The translations under genes were made by a program, and so were the position numbers. Under the pieces are notes generated by a model, which was not told where the DNA came from, searched no databases, and was given only the letters and a program-made list of their open reading frames with translations. Shown here piece after piece: positions 1-7,115 of a stretch of 32,755 bases of DNA. Positions within the stretch are counted from its first letter, which is position 1. Each line of letters starts with the position of its first letter. Source of the stretch: a virus; the IMG/VR virus record IMGVR_UViG_3300046163_000105, positions 1-32,755 of that record. The stretch is one strand, 5' to 3'.

Positions 1-2327
1 TCACGGTGACGCCCGCGCCAGTGCCGCTGCCCTGGCCATAGTCGCGGCCTCGCGGCGGTTCAGCACCCGTTCTCCACGTTGCAGGATTGTCGGAACCTCG
101 TCGGGGCGAAGACCCGCCCAGGAGCCAACCGGCCCCACGGTACCGCCGTTGTGCATACGCGGCGCCCCGGCGAAGGCCATCGCAGGCACCGAACGGCTAT
201 GTCCGGACAGTCCCACAATACCACCCGCATGCGAGACGGCCGCTGCGACGGAGCCGCCTCCAAAGATGCCAGAAAGCGCAGACGCGATGGGCCCCAGCAC
301 TGCGCGCTTGAAGGACAGGACCGCGAGGTCTGCCAGGATCGAGCGCACGAGGCCCTTGAAGTCGAACTTGCCGGTCTCAACGAAGCTTCGGAACGCACTT
401 TCCGCGCCGCTGAACGCGCCGGTCAAGGTTTCGCCGAGGCCTTTACCCCAGTTCAGCGCATCCGTGGCATAAGCCTGAAGGATTCCGACACTGCACGCCA
501 CCCGGTGACGATCCGTTCGCCAGCACTCCCGGCTGCACCACCAGCTCGGCCCATGGCAGCCGACAGACGATCTGCAGAGGCCGTGGCCTCATCCAGCGCC
601 GCTGCGCCTTCGTCACCCGTGCCCGCAACGGCATCGCGGAGCGCACCCCAAGAGGTGAGTGACGCCGTCGCGCCACTCGCAAGATCGGTCTCAGCCTGAC
701 GGTAGGTGTTCGCAGCGGCCAGCGCCTCGGCGGCGATCGCGTCAAGGCCAAGTTCAGGGGCTGTAAGCGGGCTATCCTCAAAAGCCCGGCGGAACGCATC
801 CGCAGCGGTGCTCCCTGCATCAGCTGAAGCCCCCGCGAAAGGATTTTCGATATCGCCAAGGCTGATCTCACCGATCTTCGCCGAAGGTGGTCTCGATGCC
901 CACAGCCGCCAGCGCATCACGAATGCGCCCGTGAACGGCGTCAATCCTGCGGATTGCGCCGTTCAGCATGGCCTCGATCCCGTCGAGCATGCGGTTGGCG
1001 GCCGAGAAGACGAGATCGCCAATCACGGCTGGCAAACGCGACCAGATCTCGCGGACAGCCAGTAGCGCGCCCTCGAAAGTGTTGGCGGTAGTATTGCCAA
1101 AGCGACCACGCTCTCGATGGCCCCGGCCATACCAGACGCGGCATCGGCTTTCAGGTCATAGAACATGGCGGTAGCCGCAGCCCCGGCGCTTGATGCCCCC
1201 ATCTTGATCCGGCCCCAAACCTCGACCGCAACGTCTTTCAAGAGGCCCATAGCCTCGCCGAAGCCCCCTGCCCCAGAGGCAAGACGCGTGAACCAATAGA
1301 CCAACTCGCCTGCGCCAACGATCAGAGCACCGATGCCGGTGCGGATGAGCGCACCTTTCAGGACAACAAGCGTGGTGGCGAGGCCTCGGACCGAGAGTGC
1401 CGCGGCAGCCATCGCGGTCGCCCAGCGACCAGCGAGGAAACTGGCGAAGGTGCTCGCATAGATCGCCAGCCGGTCAAGGTTGGCCAGCACAGCATCAAAG
1501 GCCCGGCTGATCGGGCTGGTGCTGGACGCAATGGCGACAAACGCATTAGCCACTGCCTCCAGCGACGGGGCGAGCGCCACGGCAATCCGGTTGCGCACCC
1601 CGGTGAAGACCTGCCCGATGTTGACCAGCGCGAGTTCTGAGCGGCGCATGGCGGCGATGGCATCTGCGTCGAGCACCGCGCCAAGCGCCTGCGCCTGCGC
1701 GCCAAGCCGGGTCATCTCTGCCCCGCCGTTTTGCAGCAGCGGGATAAGTCGTGTCGTGTCCGAGGCCATGGCCTCAAGATAGAAGGTCATCTCCTGTTGG
1801 CTGACACCGGCGCGCTCCAGGCTGTCGACATAGAGTTGCAGCGCTTCGGGCCCCGAAAGTCGGGCGAACTGATCGGCGGTCACCCCCACCCTTGGCGCGA
1901 TGTTCTCGAAGAAATCCGCCATCGGCCCGCCGCCCGTCTGCAGGAAATCCCCCACCCGGTCATTCACGTCCTTCAGAATATCGGCGAGCTTCTCTTGCTC
2001 GATCCCCACCGTGGCGGAGGCCGCCGACCAGCGCTGGAACAGCTCCGGTGCCGCATTTGCAACTTGTGACAGCTGATCAATCTCATTGGCGGCGATGATC
2101 GTCGAGCGGGTCATTGCAACAACAGCACCGGCCAAGGCAGCCGCAGCAGCTGTCGCGGCAATCTTGGCGCGGCGCGCAAAAGCCGCCATGCGCGCATTGG
2201 CTTGATCCAGCTCCCGACTCAGACGCCCCATACCGCGTGACCCAGCCGCACCGACACCTTCCAGCTCGGCGCGCACTTGTCGGCCGCCGGTCGCAGAGAG
2301 CCGGACAGAGACACGTTTTTCAGCCAT
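1..2327 (-). pseudogene. Tail tape measure protein, broken by three frameshifts
   Basis: The reading starts at 2327 (MAEKRVSVRL) behind a GAGGT ribosome site and ends at a TGA at positions 1-3, so the whole gene is present. The N-terminal part is Ala-rich and helical with hydrophobic stretches (about residues 55-75 and 290-360). The C-terminus has the Gly-rich segment and 'GERVLNRREA' end that I know from lambda-type tape measure proteins. This protein sets tail length and occupies the tail lumen. Three one-base indels break it: a missing base in the short A-run at about 1099-1101, an extra base at about 875-885, and a missing base at about 478-485. Joining the pieces gives a continuous protein of roughly 775 residues. 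Family assignment is firm; whether the breaks are biological or sequencing errors is open. The divergent higBA pair begins just upstream. Confidence 0.85.
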
Positions 2328-2343
2328 TTTGACCTCTTGATTT

Positions 2344-2364
2344 ATGTATCACGTAATGATACAT
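2344..2364. promoter_or_regulatory. Palindromic operator of the higBA module
   Basis: A perfect 8-bp inverted repeat, ATGTATCA-cgtaa-TGATACAT, lies between the divergent tape measure start and higB. HigA antitoxins repress their own promoters through palindromes of this kind, so autoregulation is the natural reading. Because the palindrome covers an upstream in-frame ATG (2344), I place the higB start further downstream. Confidence 0.6.
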
Positions 2365-2370
2365 TTGCGT

Positions 2371-2652
2371 ATGATCATAAGTACGCGTGGAAAGCTTGCC
2401 GCAGGAGCGGTCCAGGACCGCTTTGGCAAAGGCTTTCCAGCCGATATTGTGAAACGCACTCGCGCAATGCTTTCGGCACTCGATGCCGCGGTCGTGCTTG
2501 AAGATTTAAGGTTTCCGCCAGGCAATCATCTTGAAGCCTTGAGCGGGGATCGCTTAGGACACCATTCGGTGCGCATCAACGGACAATGGCGCATTTGTTT
2601 TATCTGGACCGATCAAGGACCTGCAGAGGTTGAGATCGTGGACTATCACTAG
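2371..2652 (+). CDS. higB: HigB-type toxin of a RelE/ParE-superfamily toxin-antitoxin pair
   Basis: A 93-residue protein if started at the ATG at 2371; an upstream ATG at 2344 sits inside the operator palindrome. The C-terminal half carries the HigB signature: 'PPGNHLEAL', then 'GHHSVRINGQWRICF', then a final 'EIVDYH'. HigB toxins are ribosome-dependent mRNA interferases; the conserved Arg and terminal His fall in the expected places. The antitoxin gene follows 11 bp downstream, toxin first, as is usual for hig loci. The pair lies on the + strand inside the minus-strand tail operon, between the tape measure and gpT-like genes. The reading frame is intact, unlike the phage genes around it. Confidence 0.9.
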   Translation: MIISTRGKLAAGAVQDRFGKGFPADIVKRTRAMLSALDAAVVLEDLRFPPGNHLEALSGDRLGHHSVRINGQWRICFIWTDQGPAEVEIVDYH

Positions 2653-2663
2653 GAGGGCCTGAC

Positions 2664-2954
2664 ATGAGTCTGATTACCAATCCATCCCACCCAGGCGAAG
2701 TTCTGGCTGAGCTCTACCTGACCCCACTCGATATGAGCGCAATCACGCTTGCCGCAAAACTTGGCGTGCCGCGCACCCGGATTGAGCGCCTTGTCAAAGG
2801 CCAGACCACCATCACGGTTGACACCGCGATGCGCTTGGCGCGCTTTTTTTCGACGACGCCGGAGTATTGGATGAACCTCCAGCGCGCTTGGGATCTGGCG
2901 CGTGCGCGCGAGACCATCGATGTCTCAGGCATCAAACCCCTCAAGGCCGCTTGA
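2664..2954 (+). CDS. higA: HigA-type antitoxin (XRE-family HTH)
   Basis: A 96-residue protein with a strong AGGAGG ribosome site just upstream. It begins 'NPSHPGEVLAE' and contains an XRE helix-turn-helix at about residues 25-60. The ending 'FSTTPEYWMNLQRAWDL' is characteristic of HigA antitoxins. It should neutralise HigB and repress the promoter at 2344-2364. Its 3' end overlaps the 3' end of the converging gpT-like gene by about 30 bp. This suggests the cassette landed at, or slightly inside, the end of that phage gene and gave it a new C-terminus. Confidence 0.92.
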   Translation: MSLITNPSHPGEVLAELYLTPLDMSAITLAAKLGVPRTRIERLVKGQTTITVDTAMRLARFFSTTPEYWMNLQRAWDLARARETIDVSGIKPLKAA

Positions 2955-3245
2955 ACTCGACTGCTCGCTCAACTTTCGAACCATCACCGCCTCAATGGGC
3001 GGCAAAAGCTCTGCTATGATCAGAGGCGAAAGTCCGAGAGCTGCCCCAAGTTGCAGCGCTGCACCCATATCCCAGCCAAGGACAGCGCCACCGCTCATAC
3101 CACCAGCAACGCGTATCTGACCCCCAAGCCGCTGAACAAGATCCCAGACCTGCCAGCCCTCGAGTGTTAGCGGTTTGTGAAGGCTGCGTGGGCAGTCTGC
3201 GCAGACAGGACGCTCTCCTCGTAGAGCATGCCGCGCAATAGTCAC
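2925..3245 (-). CDS. Tail assembly protein, gpT-like partner
   Basis: From the GTG at 3245 this gives 106 residues, in the same frame as the upstream gpG-like gene and separated from it only by a TGA and 30 bases of open frame. It contains 'CADCP' near the N-terminus and 'GLSPLIIAELLPPIEA' near the C-terminus. Position between the gpG-like gene and the tape measure gene is the classic place for lambda gpG/gpT chaperones, which hold the tape measure before tube assembly. The last residues overlap higA in antisense and may not be original. It could be made by readthrough or by reinitiation at GTG, or the TGA may be a nonsense mutation. Confidence 0.6.
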   Translation of the reverse strand: MTIARHALRGERPVCADCPRSLHKPLTLEGWQVWDLVQRLGGQIRVAGGMSGGAVLGWDMGAALQLGAALGLSPLIIAELLPPIEAVMVRKLSEQSSSSGLEGFDA

Positions 3246-3278
3246 CGCCCCCGCCGAACTCCCAGTCGGCGAGAGCGG

Positions 3279-3641
3279 TCAGACGTTTTTTTCCGCGTCA
3301 AGTATCAGCGCGCCTGCGATGTATGTGGTCTGGAACGCCTCAAAGATTGGCCAGAGTTCCAAGAGCGCGTCGATCCCCTCAGGCGTCAGTGGCATAGGTT
3401 TTCCGTCTTCATCGCCCACGCCTTCCCAGTCTTTCACGACAATACGCGCGACCGCTTTGGCCACGATACGGGCGAGATCATCATTGGATACGCTGATGCC
3501 TGCATCCGCCGCTGCACTCATAAGCGCCGGATCACTGCGCGCGGCCAGCATAATGGCGGTGGTCAGCGGCTCTACCAGCAGGCGTACGCCGTGACCAAGA
3601 TCGAGCCATTGTGGCTCAGTAGACAGGTTCAATCGTAGCAT
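3279..3641 (-). CDS. Tail assembly chaperone, gpG-like
   Basis: A 120-residue protein starting 'MLRLNLSTEPQWLDLGHGV', a type I know from the slot between tail tube and tape measure in Rhodobacteraceae prophages. By position it is the counterpart of lambda gpG, a chaperone that binds the tape measure. It ends at a TGA just after an in-phase A AAA AAC run. Beyond the stop, the same frame stays open and leads directly into the gpT-like gene. Confidence 0.65.
   Translation of the reverse strand: MLRLNLSTEPQWLDLGHGVRLLVEPLTTAIMLAARSDPALMSAAADAGISVSNDDLARIVAKAVARIVVKDWEGVGDEDGKPMPLTPEGIDALLELWPIFEAFQTTYIAGALILDAEKNV
3285..3291 (-). other. Candidate slippery heptamer A AAA AAC at the gpG-like 3' end
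   Basis: On the minus strand the gpG-like gene ends GCG GAA AAA AAC GTC TGA. The heptamer A-AAA-AAC is in the correct phase for -1 slippage and lies one codon before the stop. Lambda and many other tailed phages make a gpG-gpT fusion by slippage at this position. However, the -1 frame here does not enter the gpT-like frame, which is frame 0, so simple -1 slippage would not give the expected fusion. Confidence 0.3.
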
Positions 3642-3663
3642 CAGTACTCCTCGCGGTCATTTG

Positions 3664-4582
3664 TCAGTGTGACGGTGCACATTCGGCCCACCGCCGGATC
3701 ACTGCAGCCTGCCAGTCAAAAGTGGCCTGCACGCCTTGTGGCCCCGAGATCTCGATCCGTGGGCGTGGAAGGTAAACAGCGTGCGCGGTAACAGTAAGGC
3801 TCTCGCCCGTCGGTAGCATATATGAGAACTCGAGCTCGCACGCCTCGCCATTGATCGCCTGCGTTACCAGGGTCTGATCGGCAAAGCGGACGACAACATT
3901 ACCTGTCAGGGCAGCAATCGACGGATCCGCGCCATCGATCTTGCCATCGGCCCGGATCGTCTCGATCCGATCAAGATTATTGGAATAGGTCAGATCGGCA
4001 GAGACAACGTTGCCGATATTTGCCCCGTTCCGCGTGATCGCTCCGTTGAAATGCCCGAAGCGTTTCAGAGCGATATTGGCGGACGTTCCCGCTGCCGTAG
4101 TCGTGGCGATCGTTTCACCCTGCGCCACAATGCTGGTCGTGGCCGTCAGCAGCCCAGAGCGCGCCATCTGCCAGTTCAGGCTATCGACCATACAGCCGGA
4201 ATACATCGCATAGCGCGGCACCTCTGGCATGCCGGTCTCGACCGAGAAGGATGGAAGCGCCCAATTTCCGGACCGGAACTCGTGCGTGTATGGCGCCTCC
4301 GCGCCGGTGGTCGTGGGTGCCCCAAATACAGCCTTCAGCCAGAAGCCAAAGGCCTCAACATCAATCGGGATCACCACATTGCCATCCGCTGTCACCGCAT
4401 CTTTGATTGGCGCCTGCGGATCGCGGCCATAGCCCAAAAGCTCTGAAGTTTGCAGGGGTTGCTCGGCCCCGAGCGATGTACTGGCGAAGGGCATCTTGGT
4501 GTAGCCGCCTCGCAGGCGGCGTGCCATAAGTCGTCTCAAACGCAAACGCCATCTGCGCCCGCGCCCCTTGGGCTCGTGCCAT
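3664..4582 (-). pseudogene. Phage tail tube protein with one frameshift
   Basis: Translation starts at 4582 (MARAQGARAQMAFAF) and the frame is lost near 4509-4513. Removing one base restores 'TTYGTPPAGGYTKMPF' and joins the start to the long frame ending at 3664. The joined product is about 305 residues and resembles the tail tube (major tail) proteins of siphoviruses, a beta-rich protein that polymerises into the tail tube. Order next to the tail terminator and gpG-like genes fits. The bactofilin gene begins 90 bp upstream on the opposite strand, so this gene is separated from its original upstream neighbour. Confidence 0.8.
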
Positions 4583-4671
4583 AAACTGTCCTTTCTGCGG
4601 ATGTGACCTTCAACGCAATTGTCTTGACGTTTTGTGATTTATTGATTGTCTTAAGCTTGGGGGAATAATCC

Positions 4672-5127
4672 ATGTCTATTTTTGCAAAACAAAATGAAGC
4701 CAACAAACCTAAAACACTGGAAGTGATTGACGATGACCCATTAGGTAAACCGTCAAGACCACCACTACCGGGTGAGACGCCCGCTCCTGCGCGAGATAGG
4801 CGTCAAAAATCTGTTGTGCAATCAGACCTTGTGATCACAGGCAACCTAACCACAGCGGGTATTCTTGAGTTTTGCGGTCAAATCACCGGTGATCTCAGTG
4901 CCGATACTCTCTTTATAACTGAAGACGGGCACATAAACGGCAAAGTCAGCACAAAGCACATCACAGTCAGCGGCACTCTCACCGGTAACTTGGTGGCTGA
5001 GGATGCAACGTTTAAAAGCAAAAGTGCAACCAAAGCAGACATCCAATGCGAACGTGTTTCTGTTGAAGCAGGCGCCATTATTGATGGCCATATGACGTGC
5101 AAGCCGAAACGCTCCACCCAAGATTAA
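4672..5127 (+). CDS. Bactofilin (polymer-forming cytoskeletal protein)
   Basis: A 151-residue protein with a start behind a G-rich ribosome site. The first 45 residues are polar, charged and Pro-rich; residues about 50-143 form the bactofilin beta-helix, seen as short repeated units such as 'SDLVITGNLTTAG', 'CGQITGDLSA', 'DGHINGKVSTKHI' and 'SGTLTGNLVAEDA'. Length and architecture match the family (DUF583). Bactofilins self-assemble into filaments that scaffold cell-wall enzymes and other proteins at the membrane. The gene lies on the + strand between the tail tube and tail terminator genes. It is noticeably more AT-rich than the flanking phage genes and has an intact frame. I know of no described role for a bactofilin in a phage; host modification during lysogeny is one inference. 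Confidence 0.92.
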   Translation: MSIFAKQNEANKPKTLEVIDDDPLGKPSRPPLPGETPAPARDRRQKSVVQSDLVITGNLTTAGILEFCGQITGDLSADTLFITEDGHINGKVSTKHITVSGTLTGNLVAEDATFKSKSATKADIQCERVSVEAGAIIDGHMTCKPKRSTQD

Positions 5128-5173
5128 AGAAGTCATCGCATTATAATAAATTTCTGCTAGGTTTGACTGGCTA

Positions 5174-5269
5174 ATGCTTGGGGGCAAGGAGCAGAGATCT
5201 AAACCATTGGGACTTGATTTTAAAAAACCAAAAGGCAGAAAGAGTAGCCTAAACCGTCAATGTTCATGA
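5174..5269 (+). CDS. Possible small basic ORF upstream of a membrane peptide
   Basis: A 31-residue reading frame, very rich in Lys, Arg and Ser ('KKPKGRKSS'). It follows the bactofilin gene by 46 bp and overlaps the next tiny ORF. A one-base shift at its end would fuse this basic stretch to the hydrophobic helix that follows, giving a plausible small membrane protein of about 55 residues with a positive cytoplasmic tail. No strong ribosome site is visible. I do not recognise it, and it may not be translated. Confidence 0.25.
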   Translation: MLGGKEQRSKPLGLDFKKPKGRKSSLNRQCS

Positions 5270-5340
5270 TCCTGGTTATCGTGGCTCTCGCCCTACTGGT
5301 TTTTGTCTTAAATCTCCTGAGCAGCTATATCCCAGTTTAA
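5260..5340 (+). CDS. Possible 26-residue single-helix membrane peptide
   Basis: The frame encodes 'MFMILVIVALALLVFVLNLL' followed by 'SSYIPV', an almost pure transmembrane helix. A second Met codon at 5266 overlaps the stop of the preceding basic ORF as ATGA, an arrangement typical of translational coupling. Small membrane peptides of this sort occur in phages as holin-like or inhibitor proteins, but nothing here identifies a function. It lies between the bactofilin and tail terminator genes, in the same AT-richer insert. Confidence 0.35.
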   Translation: MFMILVIVALALLVFVLNLLSSYIPV

Positions 5341-5345
5341 AGCAC

Positions 5346-5375
5346 ATCATGAGGTTGACGTCAGTTTCTCATGAT
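5346..5375. repeat. Inverted repeat downstream of the small membrane ORF
   Basis: Eight-base arms ATCATGAG and CTCATGAT, separated by 14 bases, begin six bases after the stop of the membrane peptide. The hairpin could end the bactofilin cassette transcript, but no T-run follows, so it is not a standard intrinsic terminator. Confidence 0.3.
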
Positions 5376-5422
5376 AGCGGCTACTCTTAAAAGCAGCTGG
5401 TGCAGGACCTTCAAAAACAGTC

Positions 5423-5862
5423 TCACTCCAAACTATTCGCCACAGTACTATTTGCCACAGTATAGTGAAGAATAACGATCACGATGGCGGCTTTTAAACT
5501 GGCGCCGCCCTCAACTGGAAGATCGACCGGCTCAGGCGCTTCAGGCTCGATCCAGTCACAAAGCCCTCCAAGAGTTCGATCCACCGCAATCACGGCCCCG
5601 ATTTGTCCGACTATAGCGTCAAGGAGAGCGTTTCGATCAGTCGTTGATTGCACGATCACCTCGAGTTCGGCCTGATGTTGAAGTGATAGGTCAACGGAGA
5701 CAAGGTCACACTTGGCTCTCCTGGATTTCCATCGCGCAGGATCATGAGCCCCGCCGGCGGAATGCGTTCCGGCAGAACTTCTCCGCGTAAAACAGCCACA
5801 TGCGGGATCGTGCTAAGCAGATCCGTCAAAGCGCTTAGGATGGTTTCGCGGGTGGTGGGCAT
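5423..5862 (-). pseudogene. Tail terminator / minor tail U-like protein, one frameshift
   Basis: Translation starts at 5862 (MPTTRETILSAL). The frame is lost near 5679-5684, where adding one base restores 'YHFQHQAELEVIVQS' and joins to the frame ending at 5423; the product is about 146 residues. The central 'PPAGLMILRDG' and 'GLCDWIEPEAPEPVDLPVEG' segments are typical of a conserved protein located between the head-tail joining and tail tube genes of Rhodobacteraceae prophages. It is often mislabelled acyl-CoA transferase. By position it caps the tail tube before head joining. The end of the gene contains a 15-bp tandem duplication. It is flanked on both sides by opposite-strand cargo genes. 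Confidence 0.7.
5433..5462. repeat. 15-bp tandem repeat at the 3' end of the tail terminator gene
   Basis: Two adjacent copies of CTATTYGCCACAGTA (5433-5447 and 5448-5462) differ at one base. They encode the repeated 'TVANSTVANS' at the C-terminus and sit at the edge of the bactofilin insert. It may be a slippage duplication or a trace of the insertion event. Confidence 0.6.
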
Positions 5863-5939
5863 TGAGTTCTTCCCAAGGGATGGCTATGTCAATGAGCATA
5901 CTGGCGGAGGTAATCGCTCCCGTTATAGGAGGACTGAGC

Positions 5940-6185
5940 ATGAATACATCTGGAGTAACCGTTCGCGAAATTGTGGCGCAAAAATTTGATCTCAACGTGA
6001 ATGAACTCTCGCATGAGACGTCTTTCATTCAAGATCTCGGCGCGAACAGCCTTGATAAAATTGAGCTGGTCATGCGTTTAGAAGAGGCGTTTGAGCTTGA
6101 AATTAAAGATGCAGAGTCTGAGGAAATCATAACTGTTGGTGACGCAGAGGCATTTGTTCAAAGAGCCTTGAGCGCTAAACGCTAA
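5940..6185 (+). CDS. acpP-like: Acyl carrier protein
   Basis: An 81-residue acidic protein with an ideal AGGAGG ribosome site seven bases before the ATG at 5940; in-frame ATGs further upstream lack such a site. The motif 'DLGANSLDKIELVMRLEE' holds Ser37, the expected site for 4'-phosphopantetheine. The helices before and after ('VREIVAQKF', 'FELEIKDAE') match AcpP-type carriers of fatty-acid synthesis. Cellular ACPs carry acyl chains as thioesters for lipid synthesis and also bind enzymes such as acyltransferases. The gene is on the + strand between the tail terminator and DUF6441 genes, and its 3' end overlaps the DUF6441 stop by 11 bp. Its frame is intact and its base composition is nearer to the bactofilin gene than to its phage neighbours. 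Confidence 0.93.
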   Translation: MNTSGVTVREIVAQKFDLNVNELSHETSFIQDLGANSLDKIELVMRLEEAFELEIKDAESEEIITVGDAEAFVQRALSAKR

Positions 6186-6807
6186 ACCTTTCGAGCCAGT
6201 TCGCCACGATCAGCCCAGGTACCGCTGCCTGCACCCGATCAGCATCCCGCGCCAGATTGAGCCGCTTCGCTAGTTTCACCTGCGGCACCAAAAGAAAGAT
6301 CGGAACTGTACTTCGTCCACGACCCGATTTTGAGCGAGACGCCACGCCCAGTCCGCGATTGTTGAGCCGGCCATCTGCCACCAGCAAGCTTGGACCGCTC
6401 CGCCGATAGACAAACCGCAACCGCAGACCCCGCCGCCGCTCCCATTCGCCTGGGGTCAGCGCCTTGCCGCGCGCGCCCTTACCGGCTGCCGGCGTTGGGA
6501 TAGCAAGCCAGAACCCGTCCTTTGAGCGGATCAATGGTCCGGTGTCGTGGGCCCCGATGATTTGGGGTGCATTCGACCAGACCAGAGCTGCGGCCTTCAA
6601 ACTTTCCCCGGTTTTCGGATAGGTTTGGCTCCGGATCGAATTCGACAATCGCCGACCGAGGCCAGCTTGAGTGATCTGCCCGCGCCATGCGGTTTTCAGG
6701 TCCGTGCCCGCTGCACGCATCGCAGTGCTGACAGCCTTTTCCCCGGCTTTCACCTCGTCTGCCATCACGGCAATGAGGTCGGGTTTGATATCAAGGCCAA
6801 GTTTCAT
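6175..6807 (-). CDS. DUF6441 phage virion-assembly protein
   Basis: A 210-residue basic protein with 'FWLAIPTPAAGKG', 'GEWERRRGLRLRFVYRR' and 'VPIFLLVPQVKL', the conserved blocks of the DUF6441 family found in lambda-like prophages of alphaproteobacteria. By position, after the head-tail joining gene and before the tail terminator, it probably acts like lambda gpZ, a minor tail protein that helps head-tail connection; that role is inference. Its start overlaps the end of the preceding gene by four bases. The frame is intact. Confidence 0.75.
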   Translation of the reverse strand: MKLGLDIKPDLIAVMADEVKAGEKAVSTAMRAAGTDLKTAWRGQITQAGLGRRLSNSIRSQTYPKTGESLKAAALVWSNAPQIIGAHDTGPLIRSKDGFWLAIPTPAAGKGARGKALTPGEWERRRGLRLRFVYRRSGPSLLVADGRLNNRGLGVASRSKSGRGRSTVPIFLLVPQVKLAKRLNLARDADRVQAAVPGLIVANWLERFSV

Positions 6808-7115
6808 GCTGGGGTAAGCTCAATGGTCCAGACCAACCGCTCCCGGTCGCGTTGCGGCTCGCCCTGGATCAGGAAGGTTTCCTCGCCGATCAGGATCTGT
6901 TCCTGCGGCAGAGGGGCTGGAATATCCGCCACCCGGACATCGATCCGGGTGGTGTCTGAGAGAAGCCGAGCCGCGCCAAAGTCAGTGAGTTCATCCGGCC
7001 GCCGCAGGATGCCACGAGCACAGGTGAATTGCCCCTCAACATCACGGTGCCAAATTTCAACCGAGAGATTGGCATCCCTAAACAAAACACCAAGCGCATC
7101 AGCGAATGCTGTCAT
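6804..7115 (-). CDS. Head-tail joining protein
   Basis: A 103-residue protein when started at the ATG at 7115, which overlaps the capsid stop as TGATG; a longer upstream frame is not needed. It begins 'MTAFADALGVLFRDANLSV' and ends in a beta-rich segment with 'LIQGEPQRDRERLVWTIEL'. Size and position after the major capsid gene match lambda FII-type connectors, which cap the head vertex where the tail binds. Similarity is to short, poorly conserved proteins, so function rests mainly on gene order. Confidence 0.7.
   Translation of the reverse strand: MTAFADALGVLFRDANLSVEIWHRDVEGQFTCARGILRRPDELTDFGAARLLSDTTRIDVRVADIPAPLPQEQILIGEETFLIQGEPQRDRERLVWTIELTPA

Noticed and set aside
79-699. Long + strand frames across the tape measure gene
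   Set aside because: They are antisense to a recognisable tail gene, have Arg/Pro/Ala-biased composition caused by high G+C, and lack ribosome sites.
5423-5862. Acyl-CoA transferase, a common label for this protein family
   Set aside because: No transferase motif is visible; gene order and size fit a tail terminator. The neighbouring ACP makes the label tempting but does not support it.
5862-5939. Longer hydrophobic N-terminus for the acyl carrier protein
   Set aside because: Upstream in-frame ATGs exist, but the AGGAGG site at ideal distance precedes the ATG at 5940 and ACPs of this type start there.
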